Origin: Lycium barbarum
Taxonomy: Eukaryota > Streptophyta > Magnoliopsida > Solanales > Solanaceae
Assembly (NCBI RefSeq): GCF_019175385.1
Contig: NC_083344.1
Location: 5,928,965 to 5,992,964 of the forward strand
Length of the DNA: 64,000 bases
Reading direction: 5' to 3'
The notes beneath the pieces are model-generated. The model made no database searches, was not told the DNA's origin, and saw only the letters and a program-made list of their open reading frames with translations. Numbering within the stretch: the stretch's first letter is position 1; the number at the start of each line of letters is the position of its first letter. A program made the position numbers and the translations under genes. Of the stretch, positions 46,260 through 59,400 are shown in pieces.

Positions 46260-46412
46260 TATTTTAAATAATGGTTAGTATTTGGACATTAATTTCAGTT
46301 TCTTAAAAAAAAAAAGGATTTGAAAGTCATTTTTTGTTTGACTATTTGCTTATATTGAATTACTTTTTTTATGGCCAAACGGTTCATTTGTAGCTTACTG
46401 ATTCCTATAAAA

Positions 46413-47303
46413 TTACTAACACGTGCAGAAAGGCTTGACTACAGTGACTTTAATGACGTACTTAGCAAACCAAATAACTATAAAGCAAAAGTTGTGAGTT
46501 GGCAAAATCACTAGAAAGTAATTTCAAGATCTACACAAATGGAAATTTCTTAATGCAGAAATTAGCATTCTAGTGACAGCAATCATGGAGACCATCATGA
46601 CTTCCATTATTAGGGAGGAGGGAGATTCATAATGGGAATTAACTTGCTGGTACATAGAAATAATTACTACTTAGGATGTGTAAATGACACTACCAGATCA
46701 ACTTGCGCATATTTCGATATAATCGTGCTTGTGTGCGCTTACTTGCTATCCAACTGACACATAAACAAGTACAATTGTGGCAGAAAAAAGAATAAAAGAA
46801 GCATATGATAAAAGAAGCATATGAATATATTCCAGTTGGCTCCGAAATATAACTCAGTTGGTAGAACGCTCTTACTAGGTCGTCGCAATTAGGGGTTGAA
46901 TGACCAAGAACGAAAACTAATCCGATGTACTCATATGCACCAAGAATTTGCATAATATTATGCACCAAACTCTATTGTCTTAGGAATACTGAAATTTATT
47001 GATCCATTTAATCTGAATTCATGTGAGATAGACTCATTAAGAGGGTAGAAATGCTGATTTAGACAAACAGTCACCTTCTTGACTATGTATTTGAAAGTTG
47101 AACCACTTTTTTGAAATTAAATCAGTGATATGAAGTTTGATAGTGACCTCGATAATAGCCACCTGACCAGAAAGTCATTATTCAAAACTAATATTCAAAC
47201 TGCGCGTCTAGTTTTACAAATATGACCAACTTATAGGTACAAAACCAAATAAGTGGCTAATTAATGTAAATCAGACGGTAAAACACTCCTTACCAAGAAA
47301 TTC
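46413..47303. other. 3' flank of the small gene, intergenic
   Basis: No gene. Contains a tRNA-like stretch (46843-46925) listed separately. The transcript of the gene at 47304 presumably ends in the first few hundred bases to the left of its stop. Confidence 0.35.
46843..46925 (+). ncRNA. tRNA-like sequence, SINE head or tRNA pseudogene
   Basis: TAACTCAGTTGGTAGAAC resembles the D-arm / A box of a tRNA (consensus TAGCTCAGTTGGTAGAGC) and, about 35 bases on, GGGGTTGAATGACC resembles a degraded B box (GGTTCGAATCC). Stems do not close well, so it is not a working tRNA gene. Confidence 0.35.
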
Positions 47304-47705
47304 TTACGACACAGAGTTAGATCTTGGCAAGGAAGAAGATGAATTAATGAACTGGATGCAATCATCAATTGCCTCAGCTCTATGAGAATCAATAATATTG
47401 GGAAGAGTAGTAGATGACTTAGCAGAAATTGCTCCTTTCTCTGAGGAATTAGTAACTTTCCTACAACTTCTCCTACTTGAAGAAGACATCATCTTCACAA
47501 CTGCAGCCATCTTTCCTCCAAGGTGTTTGAAAAGTTTCATAGGAGATAATTGGGATCTATTAGGCATCTTGAAGCTACAAGTAGTGGTACTTCTTGCATC
47601 ATTAGTAGTACCATCAACACTTTTTCTTGAGTTTTGCTTTTGAAAATTGCTTGTGATCTTTGCATTCTTGGTCATTTCTGGCTTCACACAGCCTTTGGCC
47701 GACAT
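47304..47705 (-). CDS. Small plant-specific protein of the group annotated as josephin-like
   Basis: Single-exon gene for 133 residues. The protein is Ser/Lys-rich and lacks a signal peptide or membrane segment. Two blocks are typical of a small plant family usually labelled josephin-like: SFKMPNRSQLSPMKLFKHLG (residues 44-63) with the following basic SSRRSCRKV (77-84), and the C-terminal IDSHRAEAIDDCIQFINSS (105-123) followed by SLPRSNSVS. Despite the label there is no Josephin deubiquitinase fold or catalytic Cys/His set in a protein this short, so I assign no activity. The repeated Ser/Arg and RSNSVS motif suggest phosphorylation or 14-3-3 binding, which is speculative. The start is the first ATG, with a TATA box about 175 bp upstream. 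No introns or breaks are seen. Confidence 0.75.
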   Translation of the reverse strand: MSAKGCVKPEMTKNAKITSNFQKQNSRKSVDGTTNDARSTTTCSFKMPNRSQLSPMKLFKHLGGKMAAVVKMMSSSSRRSCRKVTNSSEKGAISAKSSTTLPNIIDSHRAEAIDDCIQFINSSSSLPRSNSVS

Positions 47706-47876
47706 CTTGAAATCAAAGAGAATTTAGCGCGTACGTGAAGATAGGTACAAACTAGCTCGAACACCACTATTATATAATTTTTATTTTTATTTTTTTAAAA
47801 AAAAAATACTTAGTATAGGTAGTGAGGGGAGTAATACTTGAAATTGGAATGAAGAAAGAGGGTGAACACGGTTTGT

Positions 47877-47886
47877 GCTTTTATAG
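47877..47886 (-). promoter_or_regulatory. TATA box of the small gene at 47304-47705
   Basis: On the minus strand CTATAAAAGC, a strong plant TATA consensus, about 175 bp before the ATG. It predicts transcription start near 47850 and a leader of about 145 nt. Confidence 0.6.
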
Positions 47887-47889
47887 AGA

Positions 47890-49343
47890 ACAAAGGGTAG
47901 AAAAAATAATGATGAAAATTTGAGGGACAAAAAGGTTATAACTAGCTAGGCTCTCAAATTTTGGTGATGCATGTGTAAAGCAAACATACCATGGACAGCG
48001 CTAGTGAATGGGAAAGTGACTTATACAACAGTAAAAGACAACTAGTAGATCAATAAATTGCAGAATAACTTTTCATGGCTATTCACCACCTTACAGCTCC
48101 AAACTTTTGATATCTACCGACCTCAAGATCCTACCAGAAATATTTACTCATACCAAATGTTCAATCAAATCAAGAAAATTAAGTGATAATTAAGCGCATT
48201 TCAATTTACGTGACATAGTTTGACTTGACAACAATTTTTAAGAAAATAAAGACTTGTAAAATTTGTAATCTTAAATATGTCACAACATTCAGGTGACAAT
48301 AAGACTTTTAAAACTTGTAATATTAAATATATCATAACATTTGCATGGATATAAAAGCTTACCCTTAAGAGTAAAATAGGAGGTTAACTTATTTAAAAAT
48401 CTGGAAGTCTATCAAATTATTTTAACGAATTAATAAGAAGATACTGTCACCCAATCTGGATGTCTTATATTGAGTGTGAAATTGGGTGCGAATAAATTTT
48501 TATCGGCCCTACATCTCATTCCCCTTTAATGCGGGAGATTTCATGAAGGGGTAGATTCAGAGAGATCATACCGAACTACTTTCGAGCTCCATCTTTAATT
48601 TGTACTCGCAAATTTACTCCTTACTTTTTCTTATCCCTTTTTGTCTCTTGTCATATAGAAAGTAAATTGACAGGTAAGATACTAATTGTCGTGTAAGGGT
48701 AGTAGAAGACGGTCGACATAAAGTTATGGATATGTTAGTTTCATTAACCATTATCGAGAGAATTTAAGCTATATATTCATAGTGTAAAGAATTTTATACT
48801 GTCTATATAATTATATTGATTATAGCAAATTATTATTTGTAGTAATTCGATTCTTAATTTTATTAAAATGAGATTAAATTTGTGTTTTGAAACTTTAAAT
48901 AAGTTTGTATACTTATTTGAGACTTGAGGGGATGGTTGGGATGAAAACCCAAATGATTGAGGGAATTTTGTCACATGTTGAACCATGTAAAAATTATAGA
49001 TTTTTTATTTGTTTAACAATATCAATCAGAAAAATGAACGAAAGGATAGAATCAACTTATCAGATGAACGTTGCGTCATGGCAAGACACTGTCTTGAAAG
49101 CGATTTCGGACCGACTGTGGTGTAAATTGTTTAGCTCAGTCACTTCCCAAGGTTCCACAACACTTCCAAACACTTGCACTAGTGGTTGGAAGTTTGGAGT
49201 TGCACAAAACCAATTGCTCAAAAATCAACTCAAGAGGAAAAGATAAAAAGAAGGAATTTTTCAGTGTGTCAACAATTCACCAAGAAGATGGGTTTATATA
49301 GGTCGAAAATCTGAAGGATTAAAGAAGGACTTAATGAGTCATT
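47890..49343. other. Upstream region and repeat remnants
   Basis: No gene. 48190-48350 has CATTTCAATTTACGTGACATAG and two related copies of a segment with AAGACTT(G/T)TAAAA(C/T)TTGTAAT, part of an old MITE. A 113-codon open frame at 48905-49246 has no recognisable features. The last bases TCATT (49339-49343) are the putative left target duplication of the solo LTR. Confidence 0.35.
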
Positions 49344-52300
49344 TGTTGACACCCAATTTTGTCCCGTCTTCCCCAAAATACTTATTTACGCTTCTAATAT
49401 TTTTGGCAACTTAAGAAATAATTATTTATATTTTACTATAATTATTAACTTTTATTAATACCGACGTCTCATTATCCTATTGTAGTCACTACTGTTATTA
49501 TCTTTTATTTTTATTACCGTGACTACTACTACTACTATTATTATTATCATTATTACCAGTATTGTTATAATTTGCATTATAAGCATTTCAGCATTTTTGC
49601 CATCCTATGCACACGCATCGCATCTATTTTCGCACATTTAATAATAGCGTTTATTTACTGTTAACTTTCAAAAAATATTATTGCACGGCTATTGCGACGT
49701 CATATAAATTTATTATCTGAGCACTAATAATTACATATTTTATGTTAGGTAATATTTTAGCACACGAAAGTATAGAGTTAATTAAAAGGGTCTTTTATTT
49801 AAAAGCGCAAAGCAGTGCAAGAAAATATATTTTTAGGACCAGTCCATTAATGACCAACCCTATAACCCGGCCGGCCCATATTCTTATGAGGCCAATTCAC
49901 TACCCAACCCACTTTTTTTCACCCAGCCCAATACCCGCTTAAAGACCCGACCCGCCCATCTTCCTTATTCATCCCCAAACCTAATTCTTGATAGACAAAC
50001 GCATCAGACGCCGCACCCCCCCCCCCCCCCCCCCCCCTCTTCTCTCTCCTCACTCCCTCTCTCGTCGTCGACAAAAGTGGCAAATCTACAGAGGGATTTT
50101 CGTTGAACACAAGCCATGCCTGGTCGTTTAAGGAAAGGGAAATTAATAGTCGGTCCTTTTTCAACCGTTAAAGGTTTGGATTTTGTTTTCTTTTCCAGCC
50201 CTCTTCTTTCAAATCTGAGAGCATTTTAATGGACTTCGTCCGTTTGTGAAGAAAAGTCGCTTTCTTCATCAGTCACTTTTTCATTTTTTTAGGGTACAAG
50301 TTTAATGATTTTGTTTTCTTCTTCGTTTGTTTCTGATCGACACAGAAAAAGAGCCTCCTCGCATTTGATTAGAAAGGAATTGGGCTTAAAATCCCGCCCA
50401 AATTTGAAACCCTAGAAAAAACCCTAGATGTCCCCCTATAAATAATCGTTTCTAGAGTCGTTTAAAAAAAAGTTTTCGAGTCGCAGAAATCCCTAAAAAA
50501 ATGAGAGTTTTGGGAGCCGCCTTGAACCTCTTGGAAATAAGTTCTTAAATCGCAAAAATTCCCCTACAAAAACCAGTTTTCAGCCACCCAAAATTCCCTA
50601 AGCAATATTAGTTCATCAGTCTTATGTTTCTGAATATTGAGTCAAAATACTAAGTCATTTTTTGGTTTTCGTTTGTCTTGGTATTGCTTCGAATCCGAGC
50701 ATCGCAAGTTCGGATTTGGTAGTCGTCGAGGTAGATTGGAAACCCCGCACCCTGTTCGCTGCAACCGAAGAAGGTAAACCCCTTTCCTTAGCTATTTCTG
50801 TATGTTTAAATTCTCGTTTATACTGTTTATGCTATGTGTTTAATCTTGTGTTAGTAGTAAGCTTGATTAGGATAATTATGTTGTTTTGTTAGAGTTACAG
50901 TGGTAAGCATGATTAGGATTAAGTTATGTTATTTCTTTAGTTATAATTATAGCAGCAAGCATGATTAGTGGTTAAATATTTGTATGCTTAGGTTGCTTAA
51001 CTAGAGTTATTGTTTAGATGTTATGTAATGAGCATGATTAGGGTAAAGACATGCTAATATGATTGTGATGTTTGATTAAAATTACAAGAGTGTTATTAAT
51101 AAGCTTGACTAGGAGTCCTTAGAATGTTGTTTAATCAAATGTTTTCACTAAATGTCGATTTAAGTAGCTTGTCTGTTGATTAATTGGACCATGTTTGATT
51201 TAAAGCATTTGCTAGTTTCTATTAGCATGTTTGATCTCTAGATGACAATGTTTGAACATGTTTAGATGTGTTGTGAGACTGGCCCTCTATTAATATAGTT
51301 GGTAACTCAAAAACGATGCTTAACTTGAGTATTTGAAACTGCCTATGGCCTACCTTTGTTACTACCATAATCACTTGTACAATTAGAGCGTTGATAAAAA
51401 GACTCCTTGTGTTCCCTAAAACTTAAATCAAAGCTAAACGACTATTCTGGTTTTAGCATTTATGCAAGTGGATATATCCTGTGTTCCGTATTTGCTTGTT
51501 CTGTTTGTCTAACTTTCAGCTGCTTTACTGGTTATTATGAATTCAATTTGCAGACTACTTTGCTACTTTGTTCCTAGTTGTTTTCTTTACGATTCTTTTG
51601 AGGTTGATTCATCTCTTGTCACTGTTATCAACGACATTCTGGTCTTGTCTTCTCTGTTGAAACTGAAAGCTCTTGTCAATGTTCTGCTAGATTTGTAATG
51701 CTACCTGATGTGCTTTGTTTGATAAAAAAAATATACAAGTTTGATGCCACAGGATCGTTTCTTGTTGAACTTAAACCTGCTTGTGCACTTTTGGAACACT
51801 TATATCTAGCATCTTGTTAAGTTAACTTCTAATCTGCAGCAATGTGAAATATCTGCTCACTAGCTTTTAAATTGCTTTTTTTACTTGAAGCTTAGTTTGT
51901 TGCTTTCTGAAATCTGTACCAACAACTAACCATATGGTCCGGTGGTTTGTTTGTTTTCACTTTGGTCTTTTGATGATGCCTACATAGGGTTCTTTATGTA
52001 TTAAATGACTTAGCATGATTGCTCTTTCCTATATCTTCTCTTATATGACTGAATTGTTGTAGTATATAGAGGGTATATACTCGTATACACAGAGTATATT
52101 CAACCCTGTATATTTGTCCTAACGTGTATATGATGGTATATCTAACGTATATTGAATGTATCGTCTTAGACAATTAGTTCTACTGTTAAGAGTTTGTTAA
52201 TTTTAGGAATTCTTTTTTTTTATTTTACTGGGCCTTTGTTAAAAAAAAAAATTGAATATGACTCTACTGGCCTAAGTTTATTCAGTGACATGAAATAGAT

Positions 52301-53783
52301 CACATGGGTTTCAGTTTTTTCTTTATTGTTATCTTATTTGGGTTTGAACATTTTCTCTAAGTGTCCTTTTATTGTGTTGTGTGCTAATTCAAGCTGCCTA
52401 CTTAGTTTCTTTGTTTAGGCCTTAGTTTTATTATATACTAATCATTTTCCTTTCATTTTATGCATGACCTTCGCATACGAGTCCGAGGGACTCGTCTTCC
52501 GCATTCGGTGTTGGGCTAAAAGCCCAACATAATATTATCGAGTCATTCCCGTGTCAACCCATCCGCAGCAAAATAAAAAGGGATTTCTGGGCTAAGCCCA
52601 ACAGCAGCAGCCAATCCGCAGCAAAAAATAGAAAAACATAAAATTCTGGGCCAAATCCCAATAGGCATGAACAGTTCGCAGCAGTCTTAAAAAATGGGTT
52701 GAGCCCATTCCCAACAGCAGCAGATAGTAGCAGTCCTAAAATGGGCTGAGCCCATTTAACTTGCTCCTTTATTTTATTTTGTGCATTTAATTTGTATCAT
52801 GCGACTAACTCTTTATTTTGTTTTGTTTTCTTAATTTAGATGAACCTTAGCGAAATTAGTGGGGTTTGGTTTTAGTAATGGGTAGTTAATTTAAGGAAAA
52901 CCAACAATTAATTCCATAAGTTTCATTTTCTTCTTTTTATATTAAAGTTATTTATAGTATCTATAATATTTACTTTTAGAATAAGTGATTTTCAATAGCG
53001 TAAATTCATATTTTTTGAGTTAAAGGAATCATATTTTTATTCTTATTATCTTAAGAATTTTTAAAACGCCACTAACACGCAAATATGAACTAAAGAATAT
53101 TCTGTAAACATTTTTTAAGGTTTATCCAAATTATGCATATTTTTAGCCGAATGTAGTTAATAAAACATAATCTTGTTTATACTCCTAAACCGCAAAAATC
53201 AATTAATACCTCGCCACATGAGTTATTTCAAATATTATTAAAACGCTGCACAAACCCGCATTTTCTTCTATTTATATGCAAATTATTATATTTTATGCAA
53301 ATCTTATTTTAAGTAGCATTATTATTTAAAGCCTTAGCAACATTTATGAGTTTTATTTTAAATAGCATTTGAAGTCTCCTTTTATGCAAATTATTATATT
53401 TTCTACAGGTCTTATTTTAAATAACATTATTATATTTTCCTTTAAAACCTTAGCAACATTTACAAGCCACTTTTCTTAAATTTAAAATGCTATATTTGCA
53501 TCTTTAGCCTTAAATTAATTAACCTAAGTTTGGACGGTAGCCGTAGTTAACGGGTTCTAAAGGATGCCTAACCCCTTCCCTTTAGGATAATCTAGAACCC
53601 TTACCTAGAATCATAAATTAAGCAGACCATTAACGGAGGTTTAGTTAGGCTTTGCCTTGGTTAATAAATTAGGTGTCCTAATTCACCGTTAAACTAATTA
53701 GGTGGCGACTCCTTGAAACAAAGCAATATAGAAATCTCCAATATGTTGTACTCTAATTTAACCCGTTTAAATAGGGTATAACA
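49344..53783 (+). mobile_element. Solo LTR, 4.4 kb, of a large Ty3-type retrotransposon
   Basis: Begins TGTTGACACCCAATTTTGTCCC and ends GGGTATAACA, with nearly identical 5-bp flanks (TCATT left, CCATT right at 53784-53788). No gag or pol coding sequence occurs inside, so the LTRs have recombined. A TATA box CTATAAATAA lies at 50436-50445 after a region with several CCCTAGA words. Degenerate internal repeats: AAGC(A/T)TGATTAGG words at 50850-51110 and GGGCT(A/G)AGCCCA with CAGCAGCAG units at 52500-52760. The GGTGGCGACTCC sequence near the 3' end (53701-53712) is usual in such LTRs. The clade (Del/Tekay or Ogre/Tat) is undecided. Confidence 0.72.
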
Positions 53784-54811
53784 CCATTAACCCGTCCATT
53801 AAAGTGAACTTAATGACCATTAACCTGACCACTTAAACAAGCCAATACATCAACCATTAAAGGGAATTGAAGGACCATTACTCCAAATGTTACATAATTG
53901 ATTTGGAATGAATGAGTATCTTCATATCCTTGTAACGTATCTATATTCTTTGCGTTACATAAAAGGACAAAAGGTAAGATTACTTCCTACAATCCCCCAC
54001 TCATGCAAAGATAAAGAGTAAAAACAAATTTTGGGCAAAAGGAAGGAACATGTACCTAACCTAAGTGTTAATATCGTTCGATTTGAATTAACACGTAGTG
54101 AAATGCGGCAACAACTAATATCCACAAAGTGAAGTACTTTTGAACTGAGTGGACATAAGTTGAGACCCCCACAATACATACTATATCCCTAATTTCATGA
54201 AACCTCAGCGACACTAACAAAGTGCTTTATGGCCATGCACCAAACTTCGGGTCTCATGAATGCTCTAGAAAAACAACCCAATATTTTCATAAAAGACGGC
54301 AAACTTTTACACTCATGTACGTGATTCCATCAAGTTTATCTTCAACATAGACTACCATAAGGATATGGAATCATTAAGACCAAATATAAGCTCAAACTTC
54401 TCATATCAAGTGGTGAATTCATTTAGTACTTCTCAATAGCACCACCACAACAGATAATGGAAACATTAAGAGTAAAACTAAAGTAAATCCATCAAGTTCT
54501 TCTCAAAAGCACCACCACAACTGGCTATGGATTAAGAATAAAACTCAACCTTATAGAACACTACCACACGCCATAAGGATATGATATGTACTGCGTATTG
54601 TCGGCCTATATGGCTTCGTTTGACTACAAAGGGGTATCCACCATATTACCTCAATCCCCCTATCCCCCTCGACTTTCAAGGATTATTTTATTTGGAATGA
54701 GTAAGTATGTTCATATCCTGGTAACGTATCTATGTTCATATCCTGGTAATGTATCTATCTATATTATTTGCATTACACAAAAGGATAAAAGGTAAGATTA
54801 ATTCCTACGTC
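53784..54811. repeat. Retrotransposon-like remnants with paired direct repeats
   Basis: A segment with GGAATGA(A/G)T(A/G)AGTAT...TTCATATCC, GTAACGTATCTAT, ACA(A/T)AAAAGGA and AAAGGTAAGATTA occurs at 53907-53992 and again at 54692-54811. The second copy has an inner 25-bp tandem duplication (TGTTCATATCCTGGTAA). CCCCCACTCATGCAAAG after the first copy is typical of copia LTR-related sequence. These may be the two ends of a small decayed LTR element. Confidence 0.5.
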
Positions 54812-56420
54812 TGATGCATCGCTATCGCGGGACCAAACACCGTGATCACTAAGAGATAGTTGTAGGGTTCAACTGTCAAGAGCATTTTATGCTTCTCAAT
54901 CGCGATTCACTGACAGCGCTTGTGAAGGAGGGGGCATGAAGCTGATCAACTACTCAAATGTTCTTGACTAATGCGAAGTTCCACCCACAGTAGCGAAGAG
55001 TCTGGCAAAGTTGCATTTCGTGACCATGATGGACTCTTCTGTGGTCACGAAAAAGCAATAAATCGGGCATATAATGAACAATGACAAATTTCAAACGATG
55101 ACTTTTTCTATTTTCTAAAAATGAGAGCTCAGGGAGGGTGGACGGGGGTGGGGGTGATATAAGGTTGGTATTTCAACCTAATTCATCAAGGCCTTGATTC
55201 TCAAACCCCCCCACCCCCACCCCCACCCCCACACCACCCCCACAATACACAATGTGATTATACTTGATTTTTTGGTGTAATTTCATTCATGAAATCATGA
55301 GATTATAGAGTAGAATATTGAAAACATTTTACCTAACTTACTAAAATGGTAATTTAGGAATTTTACCATGAAATTGGACTCTAATTGAGAAACTAATAAT
55401 AGAATTGCATTTACAAGCTTATGATAACCCGTCCATATAGTTTATTTAGGGATTTGACCGGGTTAACATAGAGGGTTGACTTTTTCTTTGACCTAAATTA
55501 CGGAAGTAGCCTATTTTGATGTGTTGTTCGATAATTTACATAAATTGAGATCATTGGAAGCTACTAGTGGATTGGAGATTTGAGTTTCAACGTATTTAAG
55601 GGCGAGTGAGACTCTTGAATAGTTCCTTTTCCGACCTCACAATTTTGGAACTTACATTATTGGTTTCAAATGAAATTGTGATTTTGAATTGTTTGTTCTA
55701 TGAAATTATACTATTTGCTTCTAAAGCTTTGAGTTGATAAATTCTCTGGCATCAAAACATGATTCATTATTGATTTGCTAAATCGAGTGTGGCATGCAAG
55801 ATGCATTGATTAGGAAGCATGTTATGATACATATCATTTTTATACGTGTTAAGATACATGACATGACTCCGTGTTTATCAATTGATACTATTATGATCGC
55901 ACTACTGTACCTTATGTGCATATGATATATGAGTTGAGATGGTGCTAGCGTCGTACTAGCTGCGGGCAATACTTAGTTCACACATAGTTTAAGATAGCCA
56001 TCATTGTGGACGGACTGATGGAACACACAGTTGGTTGGGCTGTTGATGAGGTGATGTTGACTATGGATGGACTGTTAAAATACATAGTTCAACGTAGGTT
56101 AGGTTGTCCTATGGACGGTTTATTATAATGCATAGGTACTGCTGTGATATTTAGTTGAGATTATCATGTATGCTTGTGCCTATTCATTTATATATGCTTT
56201 TGCACTTATATTAGATGGTATTATCTGTACATGACATGCATAGTACTTTCCAATACTCATCCACGGGGTGTGACAGGGGGACGGGTAAATGATATATCTT
56301 GCTTGGCTTAGGCTCACCCATTTTGTTTTTCTGTTTTGTATAGATCCTAGTACTAGTACAATTACAAGGCATCCTTGATCCTGTTCAAGGCAGTTAGAGA
56401 TCCAGTTGAAGTGAACCTAT
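54812..56420. other. Degraded LTR-like sequence
   Basis: The words GCATCGCTATCGCGGGACC, AATCGCGATTCACTG and CACGAAAAAGCAATAAATCGGGCA are typical of chromovirus LTRs in Solanaceae. A (CCCCCA)n tract lies at 55205-55247. 55430-56420 includes several GGACGG(A/T)(C/T)T(G/A)(T/A) words with TAGTTNAACGTAG. No ORF. Confidence 0.4.
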
Positions 56421-59400
56421 CGCATTTAGACCGTGGTGACATCTTTCTTATTTAAGTAATGGCTCTAGATGTGTGCACAGCTCTTGATTTTGAATCGTGA
56501 CGTTATTTTATTTTCTGAATTATTTTGTTAAAGTCGTTAGAAAAAGTTACTTATTGTAAGTCAATGTAACTTGCAAGTGCAAAAAACCAACATACTAGTT
56601 GACAAAAAGTTGAACTCTTACTATATAGTAAGTGGAGTACAAATATTATACATATTGATACAGTGGCAAGGAATCTCAATTTACTTGGGACTGAAGGTAA
56701 TTGCTGCTTTTGTATACAGTGGCATGGATACTACTTACTATAATAACTTGGAGCAAATGTGGATAGAAACTTTTATGTACCTTTATGTGTAAGATATGAG
56801 AAAGAATCAATTTCTCTAGTTAGATTTTAGAGTCATGATTAAAGATCTTACCACCACATTTCAAACTAATTTAGACTATAGAGTCATCATTAAAGATTCT
56901 ATCACCATATTTCCAACTAATTGAAAAACTAAAGCTCAATTAATGCTAGCAGCGGCTAGTGCATGTAACCTTTAAGTGGTGGCCCAAATGGAGCACCAAA
57001 TACTTATTTTAAATCCAAATGCAAGAAAAGCTTGGTCTAATCCATCTAACATCTATGCTTAACTGAATCTAACAATTAAATATATATTGACAAAAGTGAA
57101 ATGAAATGGTGCCGTGGGGTCAATTAGAAAAAATAAATTAAGGAGACTTAGTAGAAAAAGATATAAAAAAGAATGGGAAAAGGACACCAAGAAGAGATTA
57201 GACAGAATGAAGCTTCATCCAAAGAATGATGAAAAGGATCATCCAATCACTTTTCTCTCCGAGTTTAACTTTTAGAAAAGAACTTTCATAAGTTTAAAAT
57301 ACCTAAAAGATAATTACAGATAATTATTCGAAATAAGTGAAATCGGTAACCTACAGATAATGCGAAGTTTGGTTAATGTTGCATGTTATGATCCTTAGAA
57401 AGAGCATATTTCATTTGACAATTTTGCATTTTAGATTTTGATTTGTTTTTTTTTATAATCTTGGTATTCAAACCTATTTGTGCGCACCTTGATTAATTTA
57501 ACGGGAATATGTTACCTTTCACCAGCACAAATATTGAATAACTCTGTCCACCAAGACTTGGATAGATGGATAAAAATCATCTAATATTTTTACTCCAATG
57601 AAATTTGAATTTGCGACCACATGATTCTCAAATAATTTTATTAGGCCGTACTCTTGGATCGTAGACAAGGGGATCATTGTTGGTTTCAAGCACCCTAATG
57701 ACAAATGATGCACTATTCTTTACTTTAGTCCTAAATTATTTTTGTTTTCTCATTTCAGATGACTTGTTAAATTTAATGCTTAGTATCAAATTGACTCTGC
57801 TTTGGCATAATTAATTACACTTTAATAAGGCAGTGTCTTGAATCTATATCTGCGATTGTTTTCTATTCACTGAGGAACTTATTTACGTTTATGTGGTAGT
57901 GCAAGAACTCTACAGACAATGAAATTTCACGCCATTTCATAGAGAAAATGATAAAAATAGTCACTGGTGCTTTAGGTAAGTTCAAAACAGTGTCCTAAAT
58001 ATATGTTTGAGCAGTTTAATCCTTTGTCAAAATTGAGTATGTCTGGTGTCGGTCAAACATTTTCATCAAATTTTGGTGGTTAGATTTAAAAGGAAACTGT
58101 GGCAAGAAAGTTCATCAAATCCCAAAAACTGCAAAATCAAAAAATGCAGCGGAAGAAAGATAATAATAGCAAAAATACACCCAAAAAAAAAAAATACACC
58201 AAACACTTAAAATAGAGCAAACATAGCAGAAACTACAAGCACTAGACTTTCAAATGTGAATTTTCGTTAAATTTTTTTTTTTTTTCAAGATTCTCATAAT
58301 ATTTAACAGTTTGCTATATATTTGACGAAGATTAAAAGTTCTCACATTTAACAAATTTACAGAACTAAAACTGCTCCAAAATATATTTAAGAAATTATTA
58401 TAAACCTACCTCAAATGTTGATTGAACTATCACATGCTTGAATAGTAGTCTTAACTGGTTGCAAATGTTTATTCAAGTATGTCAATCAAAGAACAAAAAC
58501 GACTAGCTTTTACTTTTGTTTACAGATTACTCGGCATGACCATGCCCGAGGCAGATCAAGCGCAAAAGCGAACCCAGAATTTCAAGTTTGAGTTGTACTA
58601 AGCGATCTCAAGTTATTATATAATAATAATTAGATTCAATATGAAATATTCATAAATATTTAGTTGATTGCTTAATATACAAACACGGTATGTGTGTTCC
58701 TGTAAATCCGCACGATATCTGCTAGATCCGCTACTAATCAATGGCAACTTTTTTGTGTTGAACTAAATCTATTGCTTTCGACTGGAAATATGTATATATA
58801 CGAGGAAAAAAATAAAATGTACTAATAATAAGATCACACTTATTTGTATCATTGCTACACTAAATCTTGAATTCGCTTATATTTGCATATGTTACTTCCT
58901 TTTCATTGGTAATGATAATGTCCTAAGTGATTAATGATTAGTGATTCGACTCAACCATACTGAAAGTGCCTCCCTGAAAGATTTTTAGATCGACCTTCAT
59001 TTTTTATTAGGGTAAATTACACTGAAGATCCCTGTAATATGACTCAACCGTAAATGCGTCTCTCTCATATTTTAAAACCAAACACTTTCGTTCCTATGAA
59101 AATCTTACAAAAATAACTTGATATGTCCATGTTACTAGGTGCGCAAGTGTTTAGTTTTGGAAAACACAAGGTATATCTATAACAAAGTACTAAATATATT
59201 AAAATATAATTAATAGAAGACAAATTAAAATTGTAAGTAAACCTAGTCTGATATTATTTTGTGTAAAATCTCCATTATATAAGAGGTGTTTATGTGTTTT
59301 AGAAAAATAGAAATAACATTATTATATTTGTGTAGGATCCATAGTATAGGATGTGTAAGTAATTGACTTTAAAATACAAGTGTATCTACAATTGAGTCAT

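Larger units (their letters stand above)
44113..46412. repeat. Tandem segmental duplication, copy 2
   Basis: About 2.3 kb, nearly identical to copy 1; the extra length comes mainly from added internal repeat units, a longer G-rich stretch (45804-45865) and a longer AT run (46019-46069) in its second MULE. Confidence 0.92.

Noticed and set aside
46690..46968. 92-codon minus-strand frame
   Set aside because: Overlaps the tRNA-like stretch and has no family features.
48905..49246. 113-codon plus-strand frame
   Set aside because: No recognisable motif and AT-rich repeat context; not enough to call a gene.
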